Shown here: one piece after another, positions 19,322 to 29,433 of the stretch
How the letters are laid out: each line of letters starts with the position of its first letter
Position numbering within the stretch: the first letter of the stretch is position 1
NCBI RefSeq assembly: GCF_002954545.1
Contig: NZ_MSCH01000003.1
Span: 1 to 64,000, forward strand
Direction: 5' to 3'
Origin: Psychrosphaera saromensis
GTDB lineage: Bacteria; Pseudomonadota; Gammaproteobacteria; Enterobacterales; Alteromonadaceae
DNA: 64,000 bases
Notes under the pieces: model-generated
Told to the model about the DNA's origin: nothing
What the model saw: only the letters and a program-made list of their open reading frames with translations
Database searches by the model: none
Made by a program: the position numbers and the translations under genes

Positions 19322-20380
19322 CTAATCAACCGCTTGATTGGTTAAAAACATTGCATCGCCATAACTGAAAAAACGATATTCGTTAGCAATTGCTTGGTTA
19401 TAACCTTTAAGGATATTTTCTTTACCAGCAAAAGCCGACACCAACATAATTAAGGTTGACTCTGGTAAATGGAAATTCGTTACCATGGCATCAACCACTT
19501 TAAATTCATAACCTGGGTAAATGAAAATATCGGTTTCACCAGTGAACGTAGTTAATTTATCAAATTGCTTACTTGGCATGTCACACTTCCATGCGGCCGA
19601 CTCAATTGAACGTACTGATGTTGTACCTACTGCTATAACTCGTTTGCCGTTGGCTTTGGTTCTTTGAATCGCTTCAACCACATGCAATGGTACTTCTGCG
19701 TATTCAGAGTGCATGACATGCTCTTTTACATCTTCAACACGAATAGACTGGAATGTCCCCGCCCCTACGTGCAAAGTAACAAATTCAGTGTTAACGCCTT
19801 TTTGCTTTAACTTTTCAATAAGCTCTTCAGTAAAATGCAAACCTGCAGTTGGTGCTGCAACCGCACCTGGCTTTTCGTTATAAACCGTTTGATATCGTTC
19901 TCTATCATCTTCTGTATCGGGACGGTCGATATATGGAGGTAATGGCATGTGACCATATTTTTCTAATGCCGTTAATGCAGTTTCATCCGATAAAAATTTC
20001 AATTCAAATAAATCGTCATGACGTTTTATCATCTCGGCTTTTACCGCACCTTCTAAAATCAGAATATTACCCGGTTTAGGGGCCTTGTTAGCACGCACAT
20101 GTGCAAGAACCGTATGTTCATCCACTAAACGCTCTACTAATATTTCAACTTTACCGCCACTTTCCTTTTGGCCGAACAAGCGAGCTGGAATTACGCGAGT
20201 ATTATTAAATATTAATAAGTCCCCTTCGTTGACCAATTCGATTATTTGTTCAAATTGGCAATCTTGTATATCACCAGTTTGGCCATTTAACGCCATTAGT
20301 TTACTGCTACTACGCTGTTTTTTGGGCGCTTTGGCTATTAATTTTTCTGGTAAATCAAAATGAAAATCAGCTACCTGCAC
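19322..20380 (-). CDS. queA: S-adenosylmethionine:tRNA ribosyltransferase-isomerase (QueA)
   Basis: A 352-residue enzyme converting preQ1 in tRNA to epoxyqueuosine using the ribosyl part of SAM, the step after Tgt. Motifs: [14 protein letters not shown] at the start, [28 protein letters not shown] and [17 protein letters not shown]. The start is GTG with AGAGG 6 nt upstream. It precedes tgt with a 167-bp gap. Confidence 0.96.
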   Translation of the reverse strand: MQVADFHFDLPEKLIAKAPKKQRSSSKLMALNGQTGDIQDCQFEQIIELVNEGDLLIFNNTRVIPARLFGQKESGGKVEILVERLVDEHTVLAHVRANKAPKPGNILILEGAVKAEMIKRHDDLFELKFLSDETALTALEKYGHMPLPPYIDRPDTEDDRERYQTVYNEKPGAVAAPTAGLHFTEELIEKLKQKGVNTEFVTLHVGAGTFQSIRVEDVKEHVMHSEYAEVPLHVVEAIQRTKANGKRVIAVGTTSVRSIESAAWKCDMPSKQFDKLTTFTGETDIFIYPGYEFKVVDAMVTNFHLPESTLIMLVSAFAGKENILKGYNQAIANEYRFFSYGDAMFLTNQAVD

Positions 20381-20553
20381 TACAAACCTCTACAAGGATA
20401 AGTTGCCATAATCGAACTGGCATAGAAAATTGATGAATATAAATCGATATTGTATCAGCGTTTAAGATTTAGAGTCTTGTTTATTCCTCATATTCTTTAT
20501 AAAGTAGAACACGTTTTAACCAACTCTTACTTTAATAAGCGGTCTCACTCAAT

Positions 20554-23040
20554 ATGAATAGTCAACTACCCTTGTTGTTAATTTCTGCTGATGCAGGAAC
20601 TAGGACAAAGTTGAAGAATTACATTAATAAACTTCAACTGTTTGATGTTGACGTAGCATTTGATAGTAAGGACGCAATCGATAAGTTAAGACAAAACCCT
20701 TATCAGTTCATCATTTCCGACATTAATATTGGCGACGTAGATGCTTGGTGCTTATCAAGTTTAATCCGTTCAGATATATATAAATGTGACAAAAAAACCC
20801 CTATCGTATTATTAGCTGACACCCATAGTGAACGTATTGCAGAAGCTACCGCTAAGTCTTTTGGTATCAATTCGGTATTAGCTAAGTCTGATTCAGCACG
20901 GGTAAATGAAATTTTAGCGGATGCTTTTTCTACCTCTTTACCACTAAGAGACCGACTTAATGGCTTAACTATCATTTCACAATCTGCTAACACAGCTGAT
21001 TTTGAAACCTTATTACAAGACAAGTTTTACATTGAATCGGTTTATTCCGCTAAAGACGGGCTAGCGTTAATTAGACAAAAAGAATTTGATTTTGTCATTA
21101 TTGATAGTGAGTTAGAGCACGAATCTGCGATGCCATTAATGCAAACGATACGTTTTGAAATGCCAAGTTTACCTGTTGTGATCCTCGCACCTAAAAATAA
21201 CTATGCTTGTGCCGAACACTTTGTATTAAATGGCGCGAGTGACTTTATCTACATTCCGTTTAATGCCTCAAGAGTCATCAACATTTGCGAACGCGCGGCT
21301 CGTCGTAATGACTTTATGATCAGTAATAAACAATTTACTCGCAAAGTTAATCAATTAGAAAAAAGTGAGAAAAAGTTTAAGGCACTATCCAATGAGCATA
21401 CTCAATTACTGGGGAATTTAAGTTCCGTGGTTATGGAATTGGATGAGACTGGTCATATACGCTTTTTAAACAATGCCTGGAAAACTTTAACTGGCTTTAG
21501 TATCTCTCAATCTATTGGCCGTAATATTATGGATTTCATCGACACCGATGAATTAGGCGTTACTAAATTTTCAAATCAATTAAACAATTTATTAATGCAA
21601 GTCACCCCCTCTTCTACTGAAGAAGTGAGAGTGTTAAATGCCCAAGGGCACAGTGTTTGGGTAGAAATTAAATTCCATCAACTAATTAAAAATAAACAAG
21701 CCCATGGCCTTGCTGCCACTATTGACAATATTGATGATAGAAAAATAGCTGAAGAAAAATTACAACACTTAGCCTTACACGACACGTTAACTGGGCTTAA
21801 CAATCGCTACTTTTTTGATAATGAATTAAACCGTTTAACTATGCTGGCATCACGTGGCAAAACAACTCATTGCCTTTTATATATCGACCTAGATCACTTT
21901 AAGATCATTAATGATACCGAAGGCCATCAAATGGGCGACTTAGTTCTAAAAGAAGTCGCACTATTGTTAGAGAAACGTATACGCCAATCCGATATTTTAT
22001 GTCGAGTTGGTGGTGATGAGTTTGTGATTTTATTAGCGGAAACTGAATTACAACAAGCAATGACGATAGGTAAAAGTATTTGTCATCAAATTGCAGAAGC
22101 TCATTTCCAATTTGGCAATAACAGCTATAAAGTCAGTGCCAGTATTGGCGCTGCTGAAATCGATGGTAATGCCTCAGCTGCAGAGTATCTACGAAGAGCT
22201 GACATTGCATTATACGTGGCTAAAAACAAAGGTCGTAATCGTACCCATTGCTATTCAGAAACCGATACTGACAGCAAACAACAACATGACAATATGCAGT
22301 GGGCGCATCGCTTACAAGAAGCCGTACTCAACGACAATATTGTTTTACACTTCCAGCCTATTTGGGATTTAAGAACTGACGAGGTTGCTTATTATGAAGC
22401 GCTAGTTCGGCTAAACTTTAATGGCGAGTTAATATACCCAAATGACTTTATACCCGCTTTAGAACACACTGAAGATATTAATTTATTAGATCACCAAGTG
22501 GTTCACCAAGCAATAAAACTAGTCAGCCAGCATCCTGAGTTACATAAGATTGCGATAAATTTATCGGCCCAGGCATTTTCTGATGAAGGTTTATTGCCTT
22601 TGATCCAAAAAGAATTAAAAGCTCACAATGTGGATGGCGCGAAGATTATTTTTGAATTAACAGAATCTGCTAGTTTAACCAATGTGAGTGCGACCAGACG
22701 AATGATCCAACAGCTACAACAGCTTGGTTGCCAATTTTCAATTGACGACTTTGGCACTGGATTTAGTACCTTTGCCTATTTAAGAGAACTACCTGCCGAG
22801 TCCGTAAAAATTGACGGTAGTTTTGTCAAAGACATGGCAACGAGCTCTGTAGATAGATCTTTAGTATCAGCCATCATCAATGTCGCAAATACGCTTGGTA
22901 AAGTTTGTATTGCTGAATTTGTTGAAGATAAAATTACATTTGATGAATTACGCAAGTCAGGGGCTGAGTTTGCTCAGGGTTATTATATTAGTAGACCATT
23001 AAGAGTTGACCAAATTAAAGACTTCAAATTCACACCTTAA
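20554..23040 (+). CDS. Cyclic di-GMP protein: REC-REC-PAS-GGDEF-EAL
   Basis: An 828-residue cytoplasmic signalling protein with no membrane segment. Receiver domain 1 covers about residues 5-125 (IISDINIG holds the candidate phospho-Asp). Receiver-like domain 2 (about 135-250) has VIIDSELE at the Asp position. A PAS domain (about 285-400) precedes GGDEF (about 410-570, intact GGDEF at 486-490 and LHDTLTGLNNR) and EAL (about 590-820). The EAL motif is intact (YEALVRL), with NLSAQ, ELTES, IDDFGTG and SVKIDGSFV. The motifs needed for both synthesis and breakdown of c-di-GMP are present. No kinase partner is adjacent; the gene is monocistronic. Confidence 0.93.
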   Translation: MNSQLPLLLISADAGTRTKLKNYINKLQLFDVDVAFDSKDAIDKLRQNPYQFIISDINIGDVDAWCLSSLIRSDIYKCDKKTPIVLLADTHSERIAEATAKSFGINSVLAKSDSARVNEILADAFSTSLPLRDRLNGLTIISQSANTADFETLLQDKFYIESVYSAKDGLALIRQKEFDFVIIDSELEHESAMPLMQTIRFEMPSLPVVILAPKNNYACAEHFVLNGASDFIYIPFNASRVINICERAARRNDFMISNKQFTRKVNQLEKSEKKFKALSNEHTQLLGNLSSVVMELDETGHIRFLNNAWKTLTGFSISQSIGRNIMDFIDTDELGVTKFSNQLNNLLMQVTPSSTEEVRVLNAQGHSVWVEIKFHQLIKNKQAHGLAATIDNIDDRKIAEEKLQHLALHDTLTGLNNRYFFDNELNRLTMLASRGKTTHCLLYIDLDHFKIINDTEGHQMGDLVLKEVALLLEKRIRQSDILCRVGGDEFVILLAETELQQAMTIGKSICHQIAEAHFQFGNNSYKVSASIGAAEIDGNASAAEYLRRADIALYVAKNKGRNRTHCYSETDTDSKQQHDNMQWAHRLQEAVLNDNIVLHFQPIWDLRTDEVAYYEALVRLNFNGELIYPNDFIPALEHTEDINLLDHQVVHQAIKLVSQHPELHKIAINLSAQAFSDEGLLPLIQKELKAHNVDGAKIIFELTESASLTNVSATRRMIQQLQQLGCQFSIDDFGTGFSTFAYLRELPAESVKIDGSFVKDMATSSVDRSLVSAIINVANTLGKVCIAEFVEDKITFDELRKSGAEFAQGYYISRPLRVDQIKDFKFTP

Positions 23041-23110
23041 GATCTATTCCCTCTAGATAAATATGCCGAACAGTCTCAATTATGAAATATATGTATTAAA
23101 TCTCAGCCAT

Positions 23111-23140
23111 AAAAAAACCGCTTACATGCGGTTTTTTTTA
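23111..23140. terminator. Bidirectional terminator between GGDEF-EAL gene and DUF3718 gene
   Basis: AAACCGC and GCGGTTT flank a short loop, with A-run before and T-run after, suiting both convergent genes. Confidence 0.88.
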
Positions 23141-23165
23141 TATTTGTCGTTAATTTGAATAACGC

Positions 23166-23537
23166 CTAACGCTCTGCAATTGCTGTCACGATTGGTGAAT
23201 CTGCAAACCCGTTACCTGTAGCCCATTCTGCATCACCAGAACCAGCAAAATGTGATGCAGGCATTCGTTTTACGATATATGCACCCGTTTTTGCTGAGCC
23301 TGTTTTAATCGCATGACGAACCAAATTTTGACCACCACAAGAAATACCATCGTAAATATCGCGAAGTTTAACTCCGGCTTCTTTTAATTTTTTACGGAAT
23401 CGACCTTTATTATCAGCTGCAACATTATCACAAATGCCCGCTAATAAAGCGCCAACATCCGCAGATTTAACTGCTGGTGAATAACTAAGCGTCATTACCA
23501 CCAAAAAACTGGCTAAAATACTTGCAAAAAACTTCAT
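23166..23537 (-). CDS. DUF3718-type exported small protein
   Basis: A 123-residue protein with a signal peptide (hydrophobic residues 5-20, likely cleavage after KSA near 25). The mature protein has Cys in GICDNVAADNKGRFRKKL and GISCGGQNLVRHA, a two-Cys pattern that fits the DUF3718 family of periplasmic proteins common in Shewanella and Colwellia relatives. Function unknown. An AAGGGG Shine-Dalgarno precedes the ATG. It lies downstream of folA, separated by 81 bp. Confidence 0.7.
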   Translation of the reverse strand: MKFFASILASFLVVMTLSYSPAVKSADVGALLAGICDNVAADNKGRFRKKLKEAGVKLRDIYDGISCGGQNLVRHAIKTGSAKTGAYIVKRMPASHFAGSGDAEWATGNGFADSPIVTAIAER

Positions 23538-23618
23538 AAAATACCCCTTATTAGTTGCTTCAAATTGAAACTAACATAAAAATATAGGTTATTAAACTTT
23601 AATGCAAAAGTTCCCTAA

Positions 23619-24110
23619 TTATTTTTTATTTAGCGTAACAAACTCATATGCAAGAGAATTTTTTTCATCAGCTTGATAGGATTCATGTGAAACTTGTTGC
23701 CAATCAGCCACTTCAAGCCAATCAGGGAAACGAGTATCTCCATCCACCTGTAAATCAATAAAGGTCAAATATAAGGTATCTGCTTGAGGTAGAAACTGCT
23801 GATAAATATTACCACCACCAATGATCATAACCTCTTCAACATCTGATACTAGCTCTAGAGCTAACTCAGGTGATGAAACGACTTCAACACCATCGTGAGA
23901 CCATTGTTGATTGCGCGAAATAACAATATTTTTACGCCCAGGTAAAGGTCGACCGATAGATTCGAAAGTACGGCGCCCCATTATTACAGGTTTACCTAAC
24001 GTAACCTTTTTAAAATGTTGCAAGTCAGCAGGAAGGTGCCAAGGCATGTCATTGTCTTTGCCAATAACCCGATCTTTCGCCATTGCTGCTATTAAAGAGA
24101 TTTTCGTCAT
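23619..24110 (-). CDS. folA: Dihydrofolate reductase
   Basis: A 163-residue enzyme reducing dihydrofolate to tetrahydrofolate with NADPH. It opens MTKISLIAAMAKDRVIGKDN, followed by MPWHLPADLQHFKKVT with the catalytic Asp after the Pro/Ala. The cofactor motif is VIMGRRTFESIGRPLPGRKN, in parts, and EVMIIGGGNIYQQFL follows. The length is close to E. coli FolA (159). It starts 19 bp downstream of the obgE stop and may be cotranscribed with it. Confidence 0.97.
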   Translation of the reverse strand: MTKISLIAAMAKDRVIGKDNDMPWHLPADLQHFKKVTLGKPVIMGRRTFESIGRPLPGRKNIVISRNQQWSHDGVEVVSSPELALELVSDVEEVMIIGGGNIYQQFLPQADTLYLTFIDLQVDGDTRFPDWLEVADWQQVSHESYQADEKNSLAYEFVTLNKK

Positions 24111-24129
24111 ATACTTATTCTTTTAAACG

Positions 24130-25317
<1,188 letters not shown>

Positions 25318-25450
25318 TCAAGTTATTACTCAACAACGCTAACGAGAATACCAAGTTGAATAACTACAACTATATGACTGAACCAAACATCTGCCAAATA
25401 TTTTGGACATTTGCATTCAATTATTAATACTTATGTTACAAGCGCAAAAA

Positions 25451-25479
25451 CAAAAAACCCCGCAAGCAGCGGGGTTTCA
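25451..25479 (-). terminator. Terminator after rpmA
   Basis: AACCCCGC and GCGGGGTT form a GC-rich stem. On the reverse strand it is followed by TTTTTG, before obgE, which therefore probably has its own promoter in 25279-25450. Confidence 0.85.
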
Positions 25480-25502
25480 AATTTTGCAAAGGTTAACTGA
25501 AA

Positions 25503-25760
25503 TTATTCAGCAACAATACTTACGTATTTACGGTTAAGAGGACCTTTAACGTCGAACTTAACTTTACCTTCTACAGTAGCAAACAATGTATGATCGCGGC
25601 CCATGCCAACGTTTGAACCAGCATGGAACTTAGTTCCACGTTGACGAACGATGATGCTGCCAGATAAAACTGATTCGCCACCAAAACGTTTAACACCTAA
25701 ACGTTTGCTTTCTGAATCACGACCGTTACGAGTACTACCACCAGCCTTTTTATGTGCCAT
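25503..25760 (-). CDS. rpmA: 50S ribosomal protein L27
   Basis: An 85-residue protein with the typical start [20 protein letters not shown], the flexible N-terminus that reaches the peptidyl transferase centre, followed by [10 protein letters not shown] and the [10 protein letters not shown] motif. It follows rplU by 19 bp. Confidence 0.98.
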   Translation of the reverse strand: MAHKKAGGSTRNGRDSESKRLGVKRFGGESVLSGSIIVRQRGTKFHAGSNVGMGRDHTLFATVEGKVKFDVKGPLNRKYVSIVAE

Positions 25761-25779
25761 TTTATAGTTCCTCTATTAA

Positions 25780-26091
25780 TTAAGCGTTAATGCCGGTAAC
25801 TTTCACTTCTGTAAACCACTGACGATGGCCAGCTTGTTTACGTGAATGCTTACGACGCTTAAATTTAACAATTTTCACTTTCTCACCACGACCGTGAGAA
25901 ACAACTTCAGCTGAAACTTTTCCGCCAGCTACTAATGGAGCGCCAACCTTAACGTCGTCGCCATTAGCTACTAATAACACCTGATCAAACTCAATGATAG
26001 AACCAGTTTCTACATCAAGTTTCTCAAGACGAATAGTTTGGCCTTCAGCAACACGGTGTTGTTTACCACCACTTTGGAATACCGCGTACAT
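25780..26091 (-). CDS. rplU: 50S ribosomal protein L21
   Basis: 103 residues, identical in length to E. coli L21. Start [14 protein letters not shown]; basic RNA-binding part [16 protein letters not shown] near residues 76-91. An in-frame start at 26121 would add ten residues not found in the family; the ATG at 26091 has GGAG 4 nt upstream. Confidence 0.97.
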   Translation of the reverse strand: MYAVFQSGGKQHRVAEGQTIRLEKLDVETGSIIEFDQVLLVANGDDVKVGAPLVAGGKVSAEVVSHGRGEKVKIVKFKRRKHSRKQAGHRQWFTEVKVTGINA

Positions 26092-26389
26092 ATTACTCCG
26101 TCTCCTGTGCGTTTCTCGCACAAATTAATTCTTTAAAACAGGGCGCGAATTCTAATGGAGATGAAATATAGACGCAAGCATAAATTGACTTAATTTTAAA
26201 TAAATCGGTAATAATTGGCATATTCATCGATATTTAGCCCAAAATTGCGAAATATTTAAGGGAAATCTATTTTTCCATTAGACCGAGCGCATTATAGTAA
26301 CAAGAAACTGGGTTAAGTTATTTAGAAATTAAATATATTAAGGTAAGATACGTTCAATTTCAGACTCCAGCAAAAGTTAGTCGATAATA
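26092..26389. promoter_or_regulatory. Divergent promoter region of rplU-rpmA and ispB
   Basis: 298 bp without a gene. On the reverse strand a perfect TATAAT (plus-strand 26291-26296) is followed by GCGC, a GC-rich discriminator usual for ribosomal protein promoters; the -35 box is unclear. The leader to rplU would be about 190 nt. I do not recognise a riboswitch or r-protein leader in it. Confidence 0.4.
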
Positions 26390-27361
26390 ATGAACATCAT
26401 ACAAATTTCAGAGTTAGCAGAACAAGACATGCAGTTAGTTAATCAATGTATTGGCAAGCAGTTAAACTCTGATGTTGCGTTAATCAATCAACTTGGTATG
26501 TATATAGTTAATAGTGGCGGTAAAAGAATTCGTCCTATGTTAACGGTATTAGCGGCCAAAGCTCTAAACTACCAAGGTGAAAATCAACATACCCTAGCGG
26601 CTATTATTGAATTTATTCATACCGCTACATTATTACATGATGATGTGGTTGACGAATCAACACTGCGCCGCGGTAAACAAACAGCCAACGCTGTATTTGG
26701 AAATCAAGCCAGCGTATTAGTTGGTGACTTCTTATATACACGTTCATTTCAAATGATGGTGACATTAGACTCTATGCGCATCATGAATATTCTGGCTGAT
26801 GCAACCAATGTTATATCTGAGGGCGAAGTACTGCAGTTAATGAACTGTAACGACCCTGACACCACTGAAAAAAGCTATTTTGATGTTATCTACGGAAAAA
26901 CAGCGCGCCTGTTTGAAGCCACTACACAGCTTGCGGCTATCATTGCCGAAAGTACTCCTGAAGTAGAAGATGCGATGCGTTTATATGGCATGCATTTAGG
27001 AACGGCCTTCCAGTTAATTGATGATGTTATGGATTACGCTTCAGAAGCTGAAGATATGGGTAAAAACGTGGGTGACGATTTAGCTGAAGGTAAACCAACA
27101 CTGCCACTTCTGTATGCTATGTGGAATAGTGAAGGAAAACAAAAACAACAAATCAGCGATGCTATTGAGCACGGTAATGGCATGGAACATCTAACTGATA
27201 TTTTAGCCACGATGAAACAAACCGGGGCGCTGGAATACACAAAACAAAAAGCAGAAGATGAAGCTGACAAAGCAATTAAAATGTTAGATATCATTCCAGA
27301 GTCTAGTTACAAACAAGCGTTAATTGGCTTAGCTAATATTTCGGTAAATAGAACGGCTTAG
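26390..27361 (+). CDS. ispB: Octaprenyl diphosphate synthase
   Basis: A 323-residue trans-prenyl transferase, the length of E. coli IspB, making the side chain of ubiquinone. First Asp-rich motif LLHDDVVDESTLRRGK (residues 83-98) and second LIDDVMDYASEAEDMGKNVGDD near 208-229, in parts, bind the Mg-diphosphate. GGKRIRPML lies near residue 43. Divergent from rplU as in most gammaproteobacteria. A heptamer array starts 4 nt after its TAG stop. Confidence 0.95.
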   Translation: MNIIQISELAEQDMQLVNQCIGKQLNSDVALINQLGMYIVNSGGKRIRPMLTVLAAKALNYQGENQHTLAAIIEFIHTATLLHDDVVDESTLRRGKQTANAVFGNQASVLVGDFLYTRSFQMMVTLDSMRIMNILADATNVISEGEVLQLMNCNDPDTTEKSYFDVIYGKTARLFEATTQLAAIIAESTPEVEDAMRLYGMHLGTAFQLIDDVMDYASEAEDMGKNVGDDLAEGKPTLPLLYAMWNSEGKQKQQISDAIEHGNGMEHLTDILATMKQTGALEYTKQKAEDEADKAIKMLDIIPESSYKQALIGLANISVNRTA

Positions 27362-27365
27362 GCGC

Positions 27366-27414
27366 GAGTGTCGAGTGTCGAGTGTCGAGTGTCGAGTGTC
27401 GAGTGTCGAGTGTC
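27366..27414 (+). repeat. Perfect heptanucleotide array GAGTGTC x7
   Basis: Seven identical head-to-tail copies of GAGTGTC, followed by GAGAAA. The array begins 4 nt after the ispB stop codon. A related GAGTNNC array lies at 47396 and a decayed one near the mdh 3' end. Confidence 0.97.
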
Positions 27415-27522
27415 GAGAAAGTAAGCCTTTAAGAAAATTTATGCGCAACTAGTTTATTAGTCAGTAATTATTATTTTATGGTATTCCACACTAAGATTTT
27501 CGAAAACACTTTTAATCATTTC

Positions 27523-27674
27523 CAATAAAAAAGGTGCATTCAATATGCACCTTTTTTGTATCTAAGCTTTTGCTTTACTCGAAGCCCTGCGAGCTAGTAA
27601 CTCGTCACTCGCAGCTTTCTATCCCTTAAGCAGGGCTATTAACAAAATCTTCACCTAGTTTGATGTCAGCTTTT
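27523..27674. repeat. Direct repeat copy 1: duplicated mdh 3' end and terminator
   Basis: About 152 bp nearly identical to 27682-27834 (one T-run length difference). It contains, on the reverse strand, the last codons of mdh (from [15 protein letters not shown] to the TAA at 27626-27628) and the mdh terminator. The mdh frame is absent further upstream, so it is a non-coding duplicate. Spacing between copies is 160 bp. Confidence 0.95.
27527..27557 (-). terminator. Duplicated terminator (copy 1)
   Basis: GGTGCAT and ATGCACC around TCAAT, with A-run before and T-run after. Part of the 160-bp tandem duplication, so transcription from mdh meets two identical terminators. Confidence 0.8.
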
Positions 27675-27681
27675 TTCCAAG

Positions 27682-27834
27682 CAATAAAAAAGGTGCATTC
27701 AATATGCACCTTTTTTTGTATCTAAGCTTTTGCTTTACTCGAAGCCCTGCGAGCTAGTAACTCGTCACTCGCAGCTTTCTATCCCTTAAGCAGGGCTATT
27801 AACAAAATCTTCACCTAGTTTGATGTCAGCTTTT
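27682..27834. repeat. Direct repeat copy 2: genuine mdh 3' end
   Basis: The parental copy, continuous with the mdh reading frame. Just downstream of the mdh stop (reverse strand) it holds GAGTGAC-GAGTTAC (27757-27770), a remnant of the GAGTNNC heptamer type seen elsewhere in the window; the same remnant is in copy 1 at 27597-27610. Confidence 0.92.
27686..27717 (-). terminator. mdh terminator (copy 2)
   Basis: Same GGTGCAT/ATGCACC hairpin, bounded by runs of A and T, about 70 bp beyond the mdh stop codon. Confidence 0.85.
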
Positions 27835-28730
27835 AAGCCATCAAGCATTTCAGTTTTACATTTTGTTTCATATTCACTGATATCGCCGTAATGTAAAATT
27901 TCTTTTACGCCGTCTTTACCAATTAATACAGGTTGAGCAAAGAAACGTGCATCTTCGCCGTCGCCTTCAACATATGTATATTCATAAACGTCGTCTTCGC
28001 CATTTAATGCGTCAACTAAGCTTAAGCAGAAACGTGCAGCTGCAAGTCCCATTGATAATGTAGCAGAACCGCCACCAGCTTTTGCTTCAACAACTTCAGT
28101 ACCAGCATTTTGGATACGATTAGTTAATTTTTCAATTTCTTCTTGAGTGAAGTCAGCGCCTTCAACTTGAGAAAGTAATGGAAGAATTGTAGTACCACTG
28201 TGTCCACCAATAACTGGAACAACGATTTCTTCTACGTCTAAGCCTTTTAATTCAGCAACAAACGTTTCAGCACGGATAACATCAAGTGTTGTAACACCAA
28301 ACAATTTAGCTGGGTTATATACACCTTTCGCTTTTAATGCTTCTGCAGCAATTGCTACAGTTGTATTAACAGGGTTAGTAATGATAGCAATACAAGCTTC
28401 TGGAGCATGATCAGCAATAGCATCTACTAAGTTTTTAACGATACCCGCATTGATGTTGAATAAATCTGAACGATCCATTCCTGGTTTACGTGGAACACCA
28501 GCTGGAATTAATACTACGTCAGCACCTTTTAGTGCTTTAGGTAAATCATCAGCACCAAAACCTTCAACTTTTACCGCTGTTGGTATGTGGCTTAAATCAA
28601 CAGCAACACCTGGAACAACTGGTGCAACGTCATATAACGCTAAATCTGTACCTGCTGGTAATTGCGTTTTTAATAATAAAGATAGAGCTTGACCGATACC
28701 GCCTGCGGCGCCTAATACTGCAACTTTCAT
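27786..28730 (-). CDS. mdh: Malate dehydrogenase
   Basis: A 314-residue NAD-dependent TCA-cycle enzyme (E. coli 312). N-terminal [20 protein letters not shown] holds the dinucleotide loop. [13 protein letters not shown] has the two substrate-binding Arg, and [15 protein letters not shown] carries the catalytic His. The ATG at 28730 has GGAGAAG just upstream; the longer frame from 28805 has no such site and is not conserved. Divergent from argR, the usual gammaproteobacterial arrangement. Confidence 0.97.
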   Translation of the reverse strand: MKVAVLGAAGGIGQALSLLLKTQLPAGTDLALYDVAPVVPGVAVDLSHIPTAVKVEGFGADDLPKALKGADVVLIPAGVPRKPGMDRSDLFNINAGIVKNLVDAIADHAPEACIAIITNPVNTTVAIAAEALKAKGVYNPAKLFGVTTLDVIRAETFVAELKGLDVEEIVVPVIGGHSGTTILPLLSQVEGADFTQEEIEKLTNRIQNAGTEVVEAKAGGGSATLSMGLAAARFCLSLVDALNGEDDVYEYTYVEGDGEDARFFAQPVLIGKDGVKEILHYGDISEYETKCKTEMLDGLKADIKLGEDFVNSPA

Positions 28731-28876
28731 ATTCTTCTCCGAAGTCATTTTGTGTAGAGTACATTTATACGCACAGACCATACTTAAATCTGAGTAAAAA
28801 CTCAATTAGCATTTAGTCTAAATTAGTATATTTTAGTGAAATACTTTAAACTGCGCTCCTGTTTGAAGGGGGATAC

Positions 28877-29341
28877 ATGAGCCAAGTGAAACAAGAAGAA
28901 TTAATAAAGTCATTTAAAGCACTATTAAAAGAAGAACGATTCGGCTCTCAAGGGGATATTGTAGACGCATTAAAAGGCTTAGGCTTTGATAATGTAAGTC
29001 AATCTAAAGTCTCTCGATTACTGTCAAAATTTGGTGCGGTTAGAACCAGAAATGCCAAATTAGAAATGGTGTACTGCTTACCTGCGGAGTTGGGTATGCC
29101 TACGGCTAAAAGCCCATTAAGACAGTTAGTACTCGATATAGAACACAATGAATCTATGGTTATAATTCGCACTAGCCCAGGAGCTGCGCAACTTATCGCG
29201 CGATTATTAGACTCAGTTGGTAAAGCTGAAGGGGTTTTGGGTACAATTGCTGGCGATGACACTATTTTTATAGCGCCATTAAAAGTAAGCGATATTGAAC
29301 ATACGATTCAAAATATTAGACAATTATTTGAAACTGTCTAA
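28877..29341 (+). CDS. argR: Arginine repressor
   Basis: A 154-residue regulator (E. coli 156). The N-terminal winged helix contains the recognition part [21 protein letters not shown]. The C-terminal hexamerisation and arginine-binding domain has [14 protein letters not shown] and [11 protein letters not shown]. It binds ARG boxes in arginine genes. Strong GGGGG Shine-Dalgarno. I did not see a convincing ARG box in the mdh-argR gap. Confidence 0.97.
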   Translation: MSQVKQEELIKSFKALLKEERFGSQGDIVDALKGLGFDNVSQSKVSRLLSKFGAVRTRNAKLEMVYCLPAELGMPTAKSPLRQLVLDIEHNESMVIIRTSPGAAQLIARLLDSVGKAEGVLGTIAGDDTIFIAPLKVSDIEHTIQNIRQLFETV

Positions 29342-29355
29342 ATAGTCTTAAATCT

Positions 29356-29389
29356 TTAATACCAATTGTACCAATACAATTGGTATTAA
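29356..29389. repeat. Perfect 15-bp inverted repeat, TACCAATTG type
   Basis: TTAATACCAATTGTA (29356-29370) and its exact reverse complement (29375-29389) enclose CCAA. No T-run follows on either strand, so it is not a standard intrinsic terminator. It lies between convergent argR and the DyP peroxidase gene. Intergenic hairpins built on TACCAATT are, to my knowledge, frequent in Alteromonadales genomes. Confidence 0.85.
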
Positions 29390-29433
29390 CGTGCCACTTA
29401 CATCAACAACCACAATCCATATACAAATTGCAG

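Noticed and set aside
27366-27414. CRISPR array
   Set aside because: The units are 7 bp and contiguous, without spacers; no cas gene is nearby. The same applies to 47396-47502.
28731-28876. ARG box upstream of argR
   Set aside because: The gap contains AT-rich near-palindromes such as TGAGTAAAAACTCA, but none fits the 18-bp ARG consensus well enough to claim.
29356-29389. Intrinsic terminator for argR
   Set aside because: The stem is perfect but there is no U-run on either strand, so it is listed as an inverted repeat.
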